From Congregibacter brevis (GTDB lineage Bacteria > Pseudomonadota > Gammaproteobacteria > Pseudomonadales > Halieaceae), in assembly GCF_045689245.1 (NCBI RefSeq), contig NZ_CP136865.1:2728001-2792000 (forward strand): a stretch of DNA of 64,000 nt, written 5' to 3'. Position numbers and translations under genes: made by a program. The notes beneath the pieces are model-generated. The model did no database searches and was not told the origin of the DNA. It worked only from the letters and a program-made list of their open reading frames with translations. Of this stretch, positions 40,503 through 49,733 are shown piece by piece. Positions within the stretch are counted from its first letter, which is position 1; each line of letters opens with the position of its first letter.

Positions 40503-41318
40503 TCAGCTCGCGGGCTTAACGAACTTCAAAGTCATGCGATCACTTTCGCCAACCGCCATACGCGCCTCTTTGTTTTCGTCAGCCGTACGCAGTGATGGAG
40601 GCAGCTCCCATACGCCATCTTCGTAGTCACCGCTGTCTTTAGGATTAGCGTTCACCTCAGAGCGAGCATCCAATACAAAACCTACACTTCGCGCCGCGGC
40701 AATTATGTAGTCCTCACTCACGTAACCCGTAGCCTTCATGCGCTCCGGATCACGCCCGTCTTTGGCACGATGCTGTACAACGCCAAAAACGCCGCCTTCT
40801 TTGAGCGCGTCGTAAGCAACAAGCAGTGTATTCGCCAGAGTATCGCCGCGCATCCAGCTGTGCACGTTTCTAAACGCGAGCACCATGTCCGCAGTCCCCG
40901 CAGGGGCGATAACTACCGAATCTGCAGGCCCAAGTGTCGTCACAGTGACATTGCCGTAGGTATCGTTGTCTTCACCCAGCTTCTTCAAGTACGAACCCAA
41001 AGATCGTCGAGAATACGCGCCACCATTGGGACTGTTGTGTGCAGCGTAATAGCTACCCTTTTCTTTCAGAAGCGGAGCCAAAACCTCGGTATACCAACCA
41101 CCACCTGGCGATAGCTCCACGACCGTCATACCCTCTTGAATTCCAAAGAACTCAAGAGTTTCCCGCGGGTGCCGAAATCCATCCCGAGCAGCATTTTTCT
41201 CACTGCGCTGCTTTCCATTCAGGGCGGTGTCCCAATCAAGTGCCGCCAACGCCGGTGTTGCGATAAGCAGCGCTGGAGCGAGAACTAAACTAGAGATGAG
41301 AGCCGTAAGCTTTTGCAC
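40503..41318 (-). CDS. Methyltransferase-fold protein with a signal peptide
   Basis: A 271-residue protein. Start at GTG 41318, behind AGGAG with 7 bases spacing: (M)QKLTALISSLVLAPALLIATPALAA is a signal peptide with an ALA-A site. The frame runs 42 codons further but that part is not homologous. Then an SAM-like fold: GMTVVELSPGGGWYTEVLAPLL (motif I altered to ELSPGGGW), AFRNVHSWMRG, and FGVVQHRAKDGRD. Such exported Methyltransf-like proteins are conserved in marine gammaproteobacteria but SAM is not known in the periplasm, so its activity is unclear. Confidence 0.85.
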   Translation of the reverse strand: MQKLTALISSLVLAPALLIATPALAALDWDTALNGKQRSEKNAARDGFRHPRETLEFFGIQEGMTVVELSPGGGWYTEVLAPLLKEKGSYYAAHNSPNGGAYSRRSLGSYLKKLGEDNDTYGNVTVTTLGPADSVVIAPAGTADMVLAFRNVHSWMRGDTLANTLLVAYDALKEGGVFGVVQHRAKDGRDPERMKATGYVSEDYIIAAARSVGFVLDARSEVNANPKDSGDYEDGVWELPPSLRTADENKEARMAVGESDRMTLKFVKPAS

Positions 41319-41391
41319 AGATAAACTCCTTTGGTAAATGAAATCACGAGGTAATATACGCGCTGAATCGACCAAAGTGGAGCACCACCCA

Positions 41392-41910
41392 GTGACGACC
41401 CGCGTTTTGATCAGTTTTTTTTGCGACGACCGCCCTGGCGTCATCGAACAGCTGAGTGCTTTGATCTCAGATCACGAAGGCAACTGGCTGGACTCACAGC
41501 TGAGTCGCCTTGGGGGGCGGTTTGCCGGCGTCCTGCAAGCACAGATACCTCAGGCGCAGCACGAGCCTCTAAATAGTGCACTTAACGACTTAAGTGGCGT
41601 CGGTATCACAGCCAGTCTCACGGATGCTGGCGACGCTTCAGAAGCCTCTCTGGGGACGCAACGCCTAACACTTATGGGCCCCGATCGTCCGGGAATCGTA
41701 CGAGAGTTAACTCGTGCACTACGCAGTGCAGGCTTTAACGTTCGCTCGATGAAAACAGCCGTTGAAACCGCGCCCATGAGTGGTGAGCCGCTCTTTCGTG
41801 CAGAAGCGAGCATAGAACTCCATGAGGGTAGCCGCCTGGACGAGCTTGAATGGAAACTTGATGCCATGGCAGAAACGATGACTCTGGAAATCGATCTGAT
41901 CCCGGACTAA
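41392..41910 (+). CDS. GcvR-like double-ACT regulatory protein
   Basis: A 172-residue protein with two ACT domains: (M)TTRVLISFFCDDRPGVIEQLSALI (about 1-75) and LTLMGPDRPGIVRELTRALRSAGFNVRSM (about 90-165). It resembles GcvR, the accessory regulator of the glycine cleavage operon. Start at GTG 41392, after GGAG; the upstream ATG at 41338 is only 20 bases from the divergent start at 41318, too little for two promoters, and the residues in between are not conserved. Confidence 0.82.
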   Translation: MTTRVLISFFCDDRPGVIEQLSALISDHEGNWLDSQLSRLGGRFAGVLQAQIPQAQHEPLNSALNDLSGVGITASLTDAGDASEASLGTQRLTLMGPDRPGIVRELTRALRSAGFNVRSMKTAVETAPMSGEPLFRAEASIELHEGSRLDELEWKLDAMAETMTLEIDLIPD

Positions 41911-42122
41911 CGTCGCCGGCGAAGTAATCCCAGCAAAACGGCTACGAGCGCAGCGACCCCAATAAGCAACAACATCGCCAACAGCAGCACGAGCAACTGC
42001 GCGACGAGGCTGTTCACGCCTAAACCAAGCTGCGTCGAGGCGGCCCATAACAAAACTCCCAGCGCCGCTACACCCAAAAAGGTGGTCCTCGCTAAGGAAC
42101 GCCGCCAAAACGGAAACTTCAC
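41907..42122 (-). CDS. Small two-TM membrane protein after aroC
   Basis: A 71-residue hydrophobic protein with two TM helices (LGVAALGVLLWAASTQLGLG and LVLLLAMLLLIGVAALVAVLL) and a tetra-arginine tail LLRRRR that should face the cytosol. It overlaps the aroC stop by 4 bases and is translationally coupled. Function unknown. Confidence 0.78.
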   Translation of the reverse strand: MKFPFWRRSLARTTFLGVAALGVLLWAASTQLGLGVNSLVAQLLVLLLAMLLLIGVAALVAVLLGLLRRRR

Positions 42123-43225
42123 GATTTCTGTGGAAACTCTGCAGGCAATACAGGCGTAGGCGAAGTTACATCGCCGTTTTGCGCCCGGTTGCGCAGAAAG
42201 TGATCCATTAAAACCAGCGCCAGCATCGCCTCAACAATAGGTGTCGCACGAATACCAACACAAGGATCATGACGCCCCGTGGTGACCACCTCGATGGGCT
42301 CTCCTGCATGATTGATGCTAGCGCCGGGCTGTCGAATACTCGAGGTAGGCTTTAGAGCCATGCTTACGGTGATGTCCTGACCACTGCTGATACCACCAAG
42401 AACGCCCCCCGCGTTATTGCTCAAAAAGCCCTCGGGGGTCATTAGATCGCGATGCTCGCTGCCACGCTGTTCGACGCTGTCGAAACCCGCACCGATCTCT
42501 ACGGCTTTCACCGCATTGATACTCATCATGGCGGACGCAATGTCAGCATCCAAGCGATCAAATATCGGCTCCCCCAGTCCCGGGGGCACGCCTTCCGCAA
42601 CTACGTTGATTCGAGCGCCGATTGAATCCCCGCTCTTATTCAGCGCCGCCATATAGGTTTCCATTTCAGGAATCTTGGCCGGGTCAGGGCAGAAGAATGG
42701 ATTTGTTTCGACAACGCTCCAGTCGAGCACTTCAGCCGCAATCGGTCCAAGCTGCTGAAGATATCCGCGAATACGGATCCCCTGCCCTGCAAGGAACTTC
42801 TTGGCGATTGCACCAGCGGCTACCCGCATCGCAGTCTCGCGCGCCGAAGAGCGACCGCCACCGCGATAGTCCCGAAAACCAAACTTGTGCATATAACTGT
42901 AGTCGGCGTGGGCTGGACGAATACGATCCGCAATGTCCGCGTAATCGCGACTGCGCTGATCCTGATTCTCGATCAGTAGCCCTATAGGCGTTCCCGTGGT
43001 GACGCCTTCGAAGACCCCCGACAAAATGCGCACTTCGTCGGACTCTCGTCGCTGCGTGGTAAAGCGAGAGGTGCCGGGTTTACGTCGATCAAGATCCGGC
43101 TGCATGTCAGCGCTGTCAAGGGGAAGCCCCGGCGGACAACCGTCTACGATCGCGCCCAGAGCAGGGCCATGGCTTTCGCCAAAGGTCGTCACGGTAAACA
43201 GCGTGCCGAAGGTGTTGCCTGCCAT
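42119..43225 (-). CDS. aroC: Chorismate synthase
   Basis: A 368-residue FMN-dependent lyase that converts 5-EPSP to chorismate, the last step of the shikimate pathway. Signatures: GESHGPALGAIVDGCPPGLPL near the start, GGGRSSARETAMRVAAG, SGQDITVSMALKPTSSI and GRHDPCVGIRATPIVEAM. All three AroC signature blocks are present and the length is normal. It is followed by an overlapping small membrane protein gene. prmB lies upstream in the same direction. Confidence 0.97.
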   Translation of the reverse strand: MAGNTFGTLFTVTTFGESHGPALGAIVDGCPPGLPLDSADMQPDLDRRKPGTSRFTTQRRESDEVRILSGVFEGVTTGTPIGLLIENQDQRSRDYADIADRIRPAHADYSYMHKFGFRDYRGGGRSSARETAMRVAAGAIAKKFLAGQGIRIRGYLQQLGPIAAEVLDWSVVETNPFFCPDPAKIPEMETYMAALNKSGDSIGARINVVAEGVPPGLGEPIFDRLDADIASAMMSINAVKAVEIGAGFDSVEQRGSEHRDLMTPEGFLSNNAGGVLGGISSGQDITVSMALKPTSSIRQPGASINHAGEPIEVVTTGRHDPCVGIRATPIVEAMLALVLMDHFLRNRAQNGDVTSPTPVLPAEFPQKS

Positions 43226-43320
43226 AATACTTCCGAGAATTTTGCAAAAACGCGATTATACGCGTTGTTTGGCGCTCTGCAGAGCACCAACAACTACCGA
43301 TATGAGTGCAGAAGTCGGCT

Positions 43321-44280
43321 CTATCTGGCCAGAGCTTGAACTATCTCTGGCAGCTCTTCTGCCCGAGCCAAAAGCACCCCATGGCCGCCTTCACTGAACT
43401 CGATCCAAGTTAAGGATAGTCCGGAGAGCTCCGCGTCTAGGGCCTCCCAGGAGTTACCTACCTCGAGAAACAAAAGTCCCCCTGGTGTCAGATACTCACC
43501 TGCGTCCTGAAGAATCCTTCGGGCCATATCGAGGCCATCGTCGCCAGATCCAAGGCCTTGTGGCGGTTCCGCCAGGAATTCTGCGGGCATTGACGCTAGA
43601 TCCGCCGAATCCACGTAGGGTGGGTTCGTCAAAATGATATCGAAGCGTTGCCCTGCAAGCTCGTCCATAAGGTCTGATTTCACAGCAGTGACTCGGCCAG
43701 TTAGTTCGTGAATATCAATATTCTCTCTCGCTAAGGACAGCGCGTCGGCATCAATGTCTGCGATAACAACTTTCAGATCTTCCTGATAGGCGGCCGCAGC
43801 GATACCGATGCAACCGCCTCCGCAGCACAGGTCCAGCAAAGATGTCGGCGCTTCGCCTGTCCACCAGGGCGAGTATCCATTGCGGATAACTTCCGCAATG
43901 GGTGATCGGGGAACCAAGGCACGCTCGTCGCACTTAAACTCCAGACCGGCAAACCACGCCCGGCCAGTTAAATAAGGTAGTGGACGACGATGAATGATAC
44001 GAGCATGCAACCAATCAAGGACCCTTTCCCACTCATCGTCCGCTACGGACAAAGCGAGTACTTCATCACCCGATTCCAGAGGCTGCCCCACCGCGCTTAA
44101 CAGTAAGAACACGGCTTCATCCCAAGCGCTGTCGCTGCCGTGACCAAAAAAGATCTCGGCTTTTTGTAGGGCCAAATACGTTTGATCGAGAGCATCACCT
44201 AGCGTCACCGGCGCCCGCTCACTCAAACCATAGTCACCAAAAAACGTCGCGTTGCTGCGTCCTGAGGAGGTTGCTACCAT
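43321..44280 (-). CDS. prmB: 50S ribosomal protein L3 glutamine methyltransferase
   Basis: A 319-residue class I methyltransferase. SAM motif LLDLCCGGGCIGIAAA, motif for D in VIADIDADAL, and the signature NPPYVDSADLASMP, in which NPPY contacts the Gln substrate. PrmB methylates L3 at a Gln during ribosome assembly; it differs from PrmC by its N-terminal region. GGAGAACAAAG precedes the ATG. Divergent from folE, a typical gammaproteobacterial arrangement. Confidence 0.94.
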   Translation of the reverse strand: MVATSSGRSNATFFGDYGLSERAPVTLGDALDQTYLALQKAEIFFGHGSDSAWDEAVFLLLSAVGQPLESGDEVLALSVADDEWERVLDWLHARIIHRRPLPYLTGRAWFAGLEFKCDERALVPRSPIAEVIRNGYSPWWTGEAPTSLLDLCCGGGCIGIAAAAYQEDLKVVIADIDADALSLARENIDIHELTGRVTAVKSDLMDELAGQRFDIILTNPPYVDSADLASMPAEFLAEPPQGLGSGDDGLDMARRILQDAGEYLTPGGLLFLEVGNSWEALDAELSGLSLTWIEFSEGGHGVLLARAEELPEIVQALAR

Positions 44281-44314
44281 CTTTGTTCTCCTTCAAATCT
44301 GAGTAACGCAAGAC

Positions 44315-44860
44315 ATGGAATCCCATTGGGCGGGCATTATCGCAGGCATCGGTGAGGATCTGGATCGCCCGGGTCTAAAAGACACACCAAAGCGCGCCGC
44401 GAAAGCTTTTGAATTTTTGACCAGAGGCTATCATCAAAACGTTAAAGACGTTGTTAATGACGCGCTATTCCCCTCCGACAGCAACGAAATGGTCGTCGTT
44501 CAGAATATCGAGATGTATTCCATGTGCGAGCATCACATGCTGCCATTTATCGGTAAGTGCCATGTGGCATACATACCCACCGGCAAAGTGATTGGCCTTT
44601 CCAAGATAGCTAGGCTTGTAGACATGTACGCACGGCGTCTACAAATTCAGGAATCACTGACATCGCAGATCGCCGAAACCATCCTGGATGTCACCGACGC
44701 AGAGGGCGTAGGTGTCATCGTGGAAGCACAGCATATGTGCATGATGATGCGCGGTGTTGAGAAGCAAAACTCCCAGATGAAAACGTCTGCAATGCTGGGA
44801 AGCTTTCGTGAAGACCAAAAAACTCGAGACGAGTTTCTGTCGCTTTTACAGCTCCCGTAA
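44315..44860 (+). CDS. folE: GTP cyclohydrolase I
   Basis: A 181-residue type IA enzyme that makes dihydroneopterin triphosphate from GTP for folate. Zinc ligands are Cys71 and His74 in MYSMCEHHMLPF and Cys142 in EAQHMCMMMRG. Length and motifs are standard. It is divergent from prmB with a 34-base gap; the promoter region must overlap the two 5' ends. Confidence 0.96.
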   Translation: MESHWAGIIAGIGEDLDRPGLKDTPKRAAKAFEFLTRGYHQNVKDVVNDALFPSDSNEMVVVQNIEMYSMCEHHMLPFIGKCHVAYIPTGKVIGLSKIARLVDMYARRLQIQESLTSQIAETILDVTDAEGVGVIVEAQHMCMMMRGVEKQNSQMKTSAMLGSFREDQKTRDEFLSLLQLP

Positions 44861-44918
44861 TAGATGCCTGCTTCGATAGAATAGGGAGACAGCTTGGGCT
44901 TGAAGTGGCGACTTGAGC

Positions 44919-45473
44919 CTAAGGAGACAGCTTAATCGTCTCTACGTGCAGATACTGCCGATCGCTACTGCGTGCAGAACCATAGACCAGCATTCGATAA
45001 CTGTCCCCACTCTGTTCAAGGGTATAAACGCGATAGCGCTGTGAAACTTCCGTGCCATAGAGCAGGCGTTGCTGAAAAATCCTGTTAGCCCACTGAACGC
45101 TGCTTCCACAAGCGCGAGCCTCGCAGCTAAAAGTTTGGGTCACGCCTTCTTGGCTCGCGACACGCTCATCCAGCTCCTGCACCATCTCAGAAGAGGTGTA
45201 ACCGTCCAGCACACGCCAGGTATAACTAGCGCGATCACCGGTAACGCGATCACTTCGCCTCGGCGACCAGACACCCCGTATCTTCTCGATCGCGCCTAAG
45301 GGTACGAGATAGTCCCGGACCCTCTCGCCCGACTGGGCATCGATTTCTTCAAGATGAGGATAATCACTCAGACCCGCAAAATAGTCTGTGAAGGGATCAT
45401 TGTCGGCGGATAGCAGCTGAGCGCTGAAACCACAGAGAGCGGTGAGGACGACTGTTGTTTGAAGAAAACGCAT
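44919..45473 (-). CDS. Exported DUF4892-like protein
   Basis: A 184-residue secreted protein starting MRFLQTTVVLTALCGFSAQ, with signal peptide cleavage near LLSADN. The body, with TFSCEARACGSSVQWANRIFQQRLLYG, fits the DUF4892 family known from Pseudomonas-type bacteria, where the pair of cysteines in SCEARACG is conserved. Function unknown. It is 58 bases upstream of htpG on the same strand. The longer frame to 45515 is not homologous. Confidence 0.82.
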   Translation of the reverse strand: MRFLQTTVVLTALCGFSAQLLSADNDPFTDYFAGLSDYPHLEEIDAQSGERVRDYLVPLGAIEKIRGVWSPRRSDRVTGDRASYTWRVLDGYTSSEMVQELDERVASQEGVTQTFSCEARACGSSVQWANRIFQQRLLYGTEVSQRYRVYTLEQSGDSYRMLVYGSARSSDRQYLHVETIKLSP

Positions 45474-45530
45474 AGTCAAACTATAACGCCAATTGCCCCA
45501 CAAAACGCAGAGCAACTGGCAATGCGCAGA

Positions 45531-47453
45531 TTATCCGTTGCTCAACTGCAAAAGCAGCTTATTCAAACGCTCGACATAAGCCGCTGGATCGTCCAGTTGA
45601 CCACCCTCTGCAAGGTTCGCCTGATCAAAGATAATCTTGGCCAAATCTGCAAAGCGATCTTCATCGGTTTCAGCATCCAGTCGATTAATCAGCGGATGTG
45701 TTGGATTGATCTCAAGAATCGGCTTTGATTCAGGAACAGCTTGCCCCGCTGCCTCCATGATGCGCCGCATCTGTGCGCCCATATCCTGCTCACCTACCAC
45801 CAAACAGGCCGGTGAGTTAGTGAGACGTGTGGTTACGCGAACCTCCTCCACGGCGTCTGCAATCACTGTCTTCAAGCGCTCGACCAGGCCTTCGCTGTCT
45901 TTCTCCGCTTCCTCTCGTGCCTTTTTCTCTTCATCGTTCTCATCTTCGAGGTCAAGGCGACCGCGAGCCACGTCTTGCAGCTGCTTGCCGTCAAACTCCT
46001 GAAGGTGATTCATCAGCCAGTCATCGACACGATCTGACAGTAAAAGAACCTCGATGCCGCGCTTTCGAAATACCTCAAGCTGAGGGCTGCGCTTTGCGGT
46101 GTTGAAGTTCTCGGCGACCACATAAAAGATCTTGTCCTGGCCGTCCTGCATACGCTCAACGTAGTCTTTGAGCGACTGATCCTGCACTTCGTTATCCGTG
46201 TGAGTACTACTAAAACGCAACAGCTCGGCAATCTTGTCTTTGTTGCCCATGTCTTCCGCTGGGCCTTCTTTCAGAACCTGTCCAAACTCCTTCCAGAAAG
46301 TCGCGTACTTCTCTGCGTCATTCTTGGCCATCTTGGACAGCATATCCAGCACGCGCTTACTCAGCGCGCTACGCAGGGCATCAACGGTCTTGTCTTGCTG
46401 GAGAATCTCGCGAGAAACGTTCAGAGATAGATCGTTGGAGTCGAGTACGCCTTTTACGAAGCGCAGATACATAGGCAAGAACTGCTCTGCATCATCCATA
46501 ATGAAAGTGCGCTGTACGTAGAGCTTAACGCCAAGATTCGCATCACGATTCCACATATCAAAGGGTGCGCGGGCCGGGATGTATAGCAAACTGGTGTACT
46601 CCAGCTTGCCCTCTACCCGGTTGTGGCTCCAACTCAAGGGATCTTCAAAGTCGTGAGAGACGTGCTTGTAGAACTCGCCGTACTCTTCATCCGTAACTTC
46701 ACTACGGCTTCGCGTCCAAAGCGCCGTGGCTTCGTTGACCGACTTGTATTCTGGCTCCGCGGGCTCCGCGTTCTCTTCTTCGGCGGTTTCTGCAGCGGGC
46801 GGCGGAGTCTCTTTCATCAAGACCGGCACCGAGATGTGGTCTGAGTACTTCTTGATTACGCTTCGTACCCGCCAATCATCCGCAAAATCTTTACTGTCTT
46901 CGCGCAAGAACAGAGTGATGCTTGTTCCGCGCTCGGCCTTATCTTGGGCCTCGATGGTGAACTCTGCTTCGCCCCGAGACTCCCAAAGCACACCTTCACT
47001 GGCGGGAACACCGGCTTTACGAGTATGCACCGCAACGCGGTCAGCAACGATAAAAGACGAGTAAAACCCAACGCCAAACTGTCCGATTAACTGAGAGTCC
47101 TTCTGCTGGTCTCCAGACAACTGTTCAAGAAAAGCCGCGGTGCCGGACTTGGCGATAGTCCCCAGGTTGTCGATAACTTCGTCGCGGCTCATGCCGATAC
47201 CGTTATCGCTGATAGTCACAGTGCCCGCGTCTGTATCGACGTCAACTCGTACCGCGTATTCACCGTCGCCTTCCAGTAGCGCATCGTCAGATAAGGCAGC
47301 AAATCGAAGCTTGTCGACAGCGTCCGAAGCGTTAGAGATCAGCTCCCGAAGAAAAATCTCCTTGTTGGAGTACAGAGAGTGAATCATTAGCTGTAACAGC
47401 TGACGAGCTTCTGTCTGGAACCCTAGGGTTTCTTTATTCATATCTGCAGTCAT
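45531..47453 (-). CDS. htpG: Molecular chaperone HtpG (Hsp90)
   Basis: A 640-residue Hsp90. Start at MTADMNKETLGFQTEARQLL behind AGAGGAC; the frame reaches 47522 but the extra 23 residues are not homologous. GHKL-ATPase motifs: IFLRELISNASDAVDKLR, TVTISDNGIGMS, IGQFGVGFYSSFIVADRV, and the TSITLF loop. The middle and C-terminal domains are full length, with an acidic E/K-rich linker (AAETAEEENAEPAEPE). ATP-driven folding and remodelling of clients, usually heat-inducible; no sigma-32 promoter was confirmed. Confidence 0.97.
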   Translation of the reverse strand: MTADMNKETLGFQTEARQLLQLMIHSLYSNKEIFLRELISNASDAVDKLRFAALSDDALLEGDGEYAVRVDVDTDAGTVTISDNGIGMSRDEVIDNLGTIAKSGTAAFLEQLSGDQQKDSQLIGQFGVGFYSSFIVADRVAVHTRKAGVPASEGVLWESRGEAEFTIEAQDKAERGTSITLFLREDSKDFADDWRVRSVIKKYSDHISVPVLMKETPPPAAETAEEENAEPAEPEYKSVNEATALWTRSRSEVTDEEYGEFYKHVSHDFEDPLSWSHNRVEGKLEYTSLLYIPARAPFDMWNRDANLGVKLYVQRTFIMDDAEQFLPMYLRFVKGVLDSNDLSLNVSREILQQDKTVDALRSALSKRVLDMLSKMAKNDAEKYATFWKEFGQVLKEGPAEDMGNKDKIAELLRFSSTHTDNEVQDQSLKDYVERMQDGQDKIFYVVAENFNTAKRSPQLEVFRKRGIEVLLLSDRVDDWLMNHLQEFDGKQLQDVARGRLDLEDENDEEKKAREEAEKDSEGLVERLKTVIADAVEEVRVTTRLTNSPACLVVGEQDMGAQMRRIMEAAGQAVPESKPILEINPTHPLINRLDAETDEDRFADLAKIIFDQANLAEGGQLDDPAAYVERLNKLLLQLSNG

Positions 47454-47545
47454 GGTGTCCTCTGAGTACTTAGGGTGACGTAGGTATGGGCACTGATATG
47501 GGGGCCTAGGCGCTAAATTCAAGCCTAAAACTATCCAGAGGGCAT

Positions 47546-47573
47546 AAAAAAACCCGCCTATAAAGACGGGTTC
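47546..47573 (-). terminator. Terminator of the sdh-suc unit
   Basis: Minus strand: acccgtc / ggcgggt 7-bp stem (one T-G) with 6-base loop, followed by T7. It begins 20 bases after the sucD stop. Confidence 0.85.
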
Positions 47574-47593
47574 TTAGCGTACCAGTTGGAGCA

Positions 47594-48466
47594 TTACCAA
47601 CCGGTGATTTCAGCGAGTCCTGACCCAATGTCGGCTAGAGATCGCACAGTCTTCACGCCGGCGTCTTCCAGAGCGGCAAACTTCTCATCAGCGGTGCCTT
47701 TACCACCGGAGATGATGGCTCCAGCGTGGCCCATACGTTTGCCCTTAGGCGCAGTAACACCAGCAATGTAAGACACAACAGGCTTTGATACGTTCGCTTT
47801 GATGTAGGCCGCAGCCTCTTCTTCCGCAGTTCCGCCGATCTCACCGATCATAACGATCGCCTCAGTTGCAGGGTCTGCTTCAAACATCGCGAGGATATCA
47901 ATGAAGTTAGAACCAGGAATCGGGTCACCACCGATTCCCACACAGGTTGACTGACCAAAGCCTGCATCGGAGGTCTGTTTTACAGCCTCATAAGTGAGTG
48001 TGCCCGAACGGGACACGATGCCGACTTTGCCCGGAAGGTGAATGTGCCCAGGCATGATGCCGATTTTGCATTCGCCGGGAGTGATGACGCCCGGACAGTT
48101 TGGTCCAACGAGCCGAACACCCAGTTCATCGCACTTCACTTTCGCTTCAAGCATATCCAGCGTGGGAATACCTTCCGTGATGCATACCACGAGCTTGATA
48201 CCGCCGTTAGCTGCTTCAAGAATGGAGTCCTTGCAGAATGGTGCAGGCACATAGATTACCGAAGCTTCTGCGCCAGTCGCCTCGACGGCTTCGGCAACGG
48301 TGTTAAACACTGGAAGACCCAGGTGCTCCTGGCCGCCTTTACCCGGAGTGACTCCACCGACCATCTTCGTGCCGTATTCAATTGCTTGCTCTGAATGAAA
48401 AGTACCCTGCGAGCCGGTAAAGCCCTGGCAGATTACCTTGGTGTCCTTATTAATCAGGATACTCAT
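47594..48466 (-). CDS. sucD: Succinyl-CoA ligase alpha subunit
   Basis: A 290-residue CoA-binding subunit. ICQGFTGSQGTFHSEQAI (CoA loop), VGPNCPGVITPGECKIGIMPG, RSGTLTYEA, GIGGDPIPGSNF and the phosphohistidine in HAGAII (about residue 245). With SucC it interconverts succinyl-CoA and succinate with ATP or GTP formation. ATG overlaps the sucC stop by one base (TAATG). Last gene before a good terminator. Confidence 0.97.
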   Translation of the reverse strand: MSILINKDTKVICQGFTGSQGTFHSEQAIEYGTKMVGGVTPGKGGQEHLGLPVFNTVAEAVEATGAEASVIYVPAPFCKDSILEAANGGIKLVVCITEGIPTLDMLEAKVKCDELGVRLVGPNCPGVITPGECKIGIMPGHIHLPGKVGIVSRSGTLTYEAVKQTSDAGFGQSTCVGIGGDPIPGSNFIDILAMFEADPATEAIVMIGEIGGTAEEEAAAYIKANVSKPVVSYIAGVTAPKGKRMGHAGAIISGGKGTADEKFAALEDAGVKTVRSLADIGSGLAEITGW

Positions 48467-49635
48467 TAGGAATTGCCTCCTGCTGCTTTGACTGCCTGCT
48501 GTGCCGCGTCCGTAAGACTGGTCGCCGCAATGATGTTCAAACCACTGTCTGCCAAGACTTTACGTCCCAACTCAGCGTTGTTTCCCTCGAGACGCACGAC
48601 AACGGGAACTTCTACCCCGATCTCTTCGACTGCGCCGATAACGCCCTCAGCGATGAGATCGCAGCGAACGATACCGCCAAATATGTTGATCAAAACGGCT
48701 TTCACCTTGTCATCCGAGAGGATGATTTTGAACGCCTCAGAAACTCGCTCTTTTGTAGCGCCGCCCCCAACGTCGAGGAAGTTGGCCGGATCACCGCCGT
48801 GCAACTTAACGATGTCCATGGTGCCCATAGCAAGACCCGCTCCATTGACCATGCAACCGATGTTGCCGTCCAGAGCGACGTAGTTAAGCTCCCACTGTGC
48901 TGCATGGGACTCACGCTCGTCTTCCTGTGAGGGATCATGCATTTCGCGAAGATCACCCTGGCGATAAAGCGCATTGCCATCAACACCAATCTTGGCGTCC
49001 AGGCAATGAAGGTTGCCCTCTGTGGTGATTACCAGCGGGTTAATCTCAATAAGGGCGAGATCTTTCTCTTGAAACATCTTCGCAAGGCCCAAAAAGATCT
49101 TCACAAACTGCTTAATCTGCTCGCCTTTCAATCCCAGGTTGAAAGCCAGTTCGCGTCCCTGATAAGGCTGTGCACCGGTTAATGGATCGATTACCGCGCG
49201 CAGTATTTTCTCGGGCGTCTCTTCAGCGACTTTTTCAATTTCTACGCCGCCCTCAGTCGAAGCCATAAACACGATACGCCGTGAAGCGCGATCAACTACA
49301 GCACCCAGATACAGCTCGTCCGCGATATCCGTGCAAGACTCAACGAGTATCTTCGACACGGGCTGGCCGTTGGCGTCCGTTTGATAAGTGACAAGGTTTT
49401 TGCCCAACCAGTGGCTGGTGAAATCAGCAATTTCATCCTTCGTCTTGACGAGTTTTACGCCTCCCGCCTTACCACGGCCACCCGCATGTACCTGTGCCTT
49501 AACGACCCACATATCGCCGCCGATAAGATCTGCCGCCTCAACTGCGGCCTGAGGAGAGTCAACTGCGTGACCCGTGGAAACCGGCAAGCCATATTCGGCA
49601 AAGAGCCGCTTACCTTGGTATTCATGAAGATTCAT
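48466..49635 (-). CDS. sucC: Succinyl-CoA ligase beta subunit
   Basis: A 389-residue ATP-grasp subunit. MNLHEYQGKRLFAEYGLPVS, VKAQVHAGGRGKAGGVKL, DKIGVDGNALYRQGD-like Mg site, and NGAGLAMGTMDI and NIFGGIVRCD. Length matches the family. Follows lpd by 98 bases. Confidence 0.97.
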   Translation of the reverse strand: MNLHEYQGKRLFAEYGLPVSTGHAVDSPQAAVEAADLIGGDMWVVKAQVHAGGRGKAGGVKLVKTKDEIADFTSHWLGKNLVTYQTDANGQPVSKILVESCTDIADELYLGAVVDRASRRIVFMASTEGGVEIEKVAEETPEKILRAVIDPLTGAQPYQGRELAFNLGLKGEQIKQFVKIFLGLAKMFQEKDLALIEINPLVITTEGNLHCLDAKIGVDGNALYRQGDLREMHDPSQEDERESHAAQWELNYVALDGNIGCMVNGAGLAMGTMDIVKLHGGDPANFLDVGGGATKERVSEAFKIILSDDKVKAVLINIFGGIVRCDLIAEGVIGAVEEIGVEVPVVVRLEGNNAELGRKVLADSGLNIIAATSLTDAAQQAVKAAGGNS

Positions 49636-49733
49636 GTGAAGTCCCGTTAGTGTTCAAGGAAACGATTGCGCACGAGACCCCTTGTCCAGTGCGATTTTAC
49701 TGATGCCCCGACACAAGCCGGGACATCAAATTC

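Noticed and set aside
47454..47522. N-terminal extension of HtpG
   Set aside because: Not conserved; the ATG at 47453 has a good ribosome-binding site and gives the standard N-terminus.
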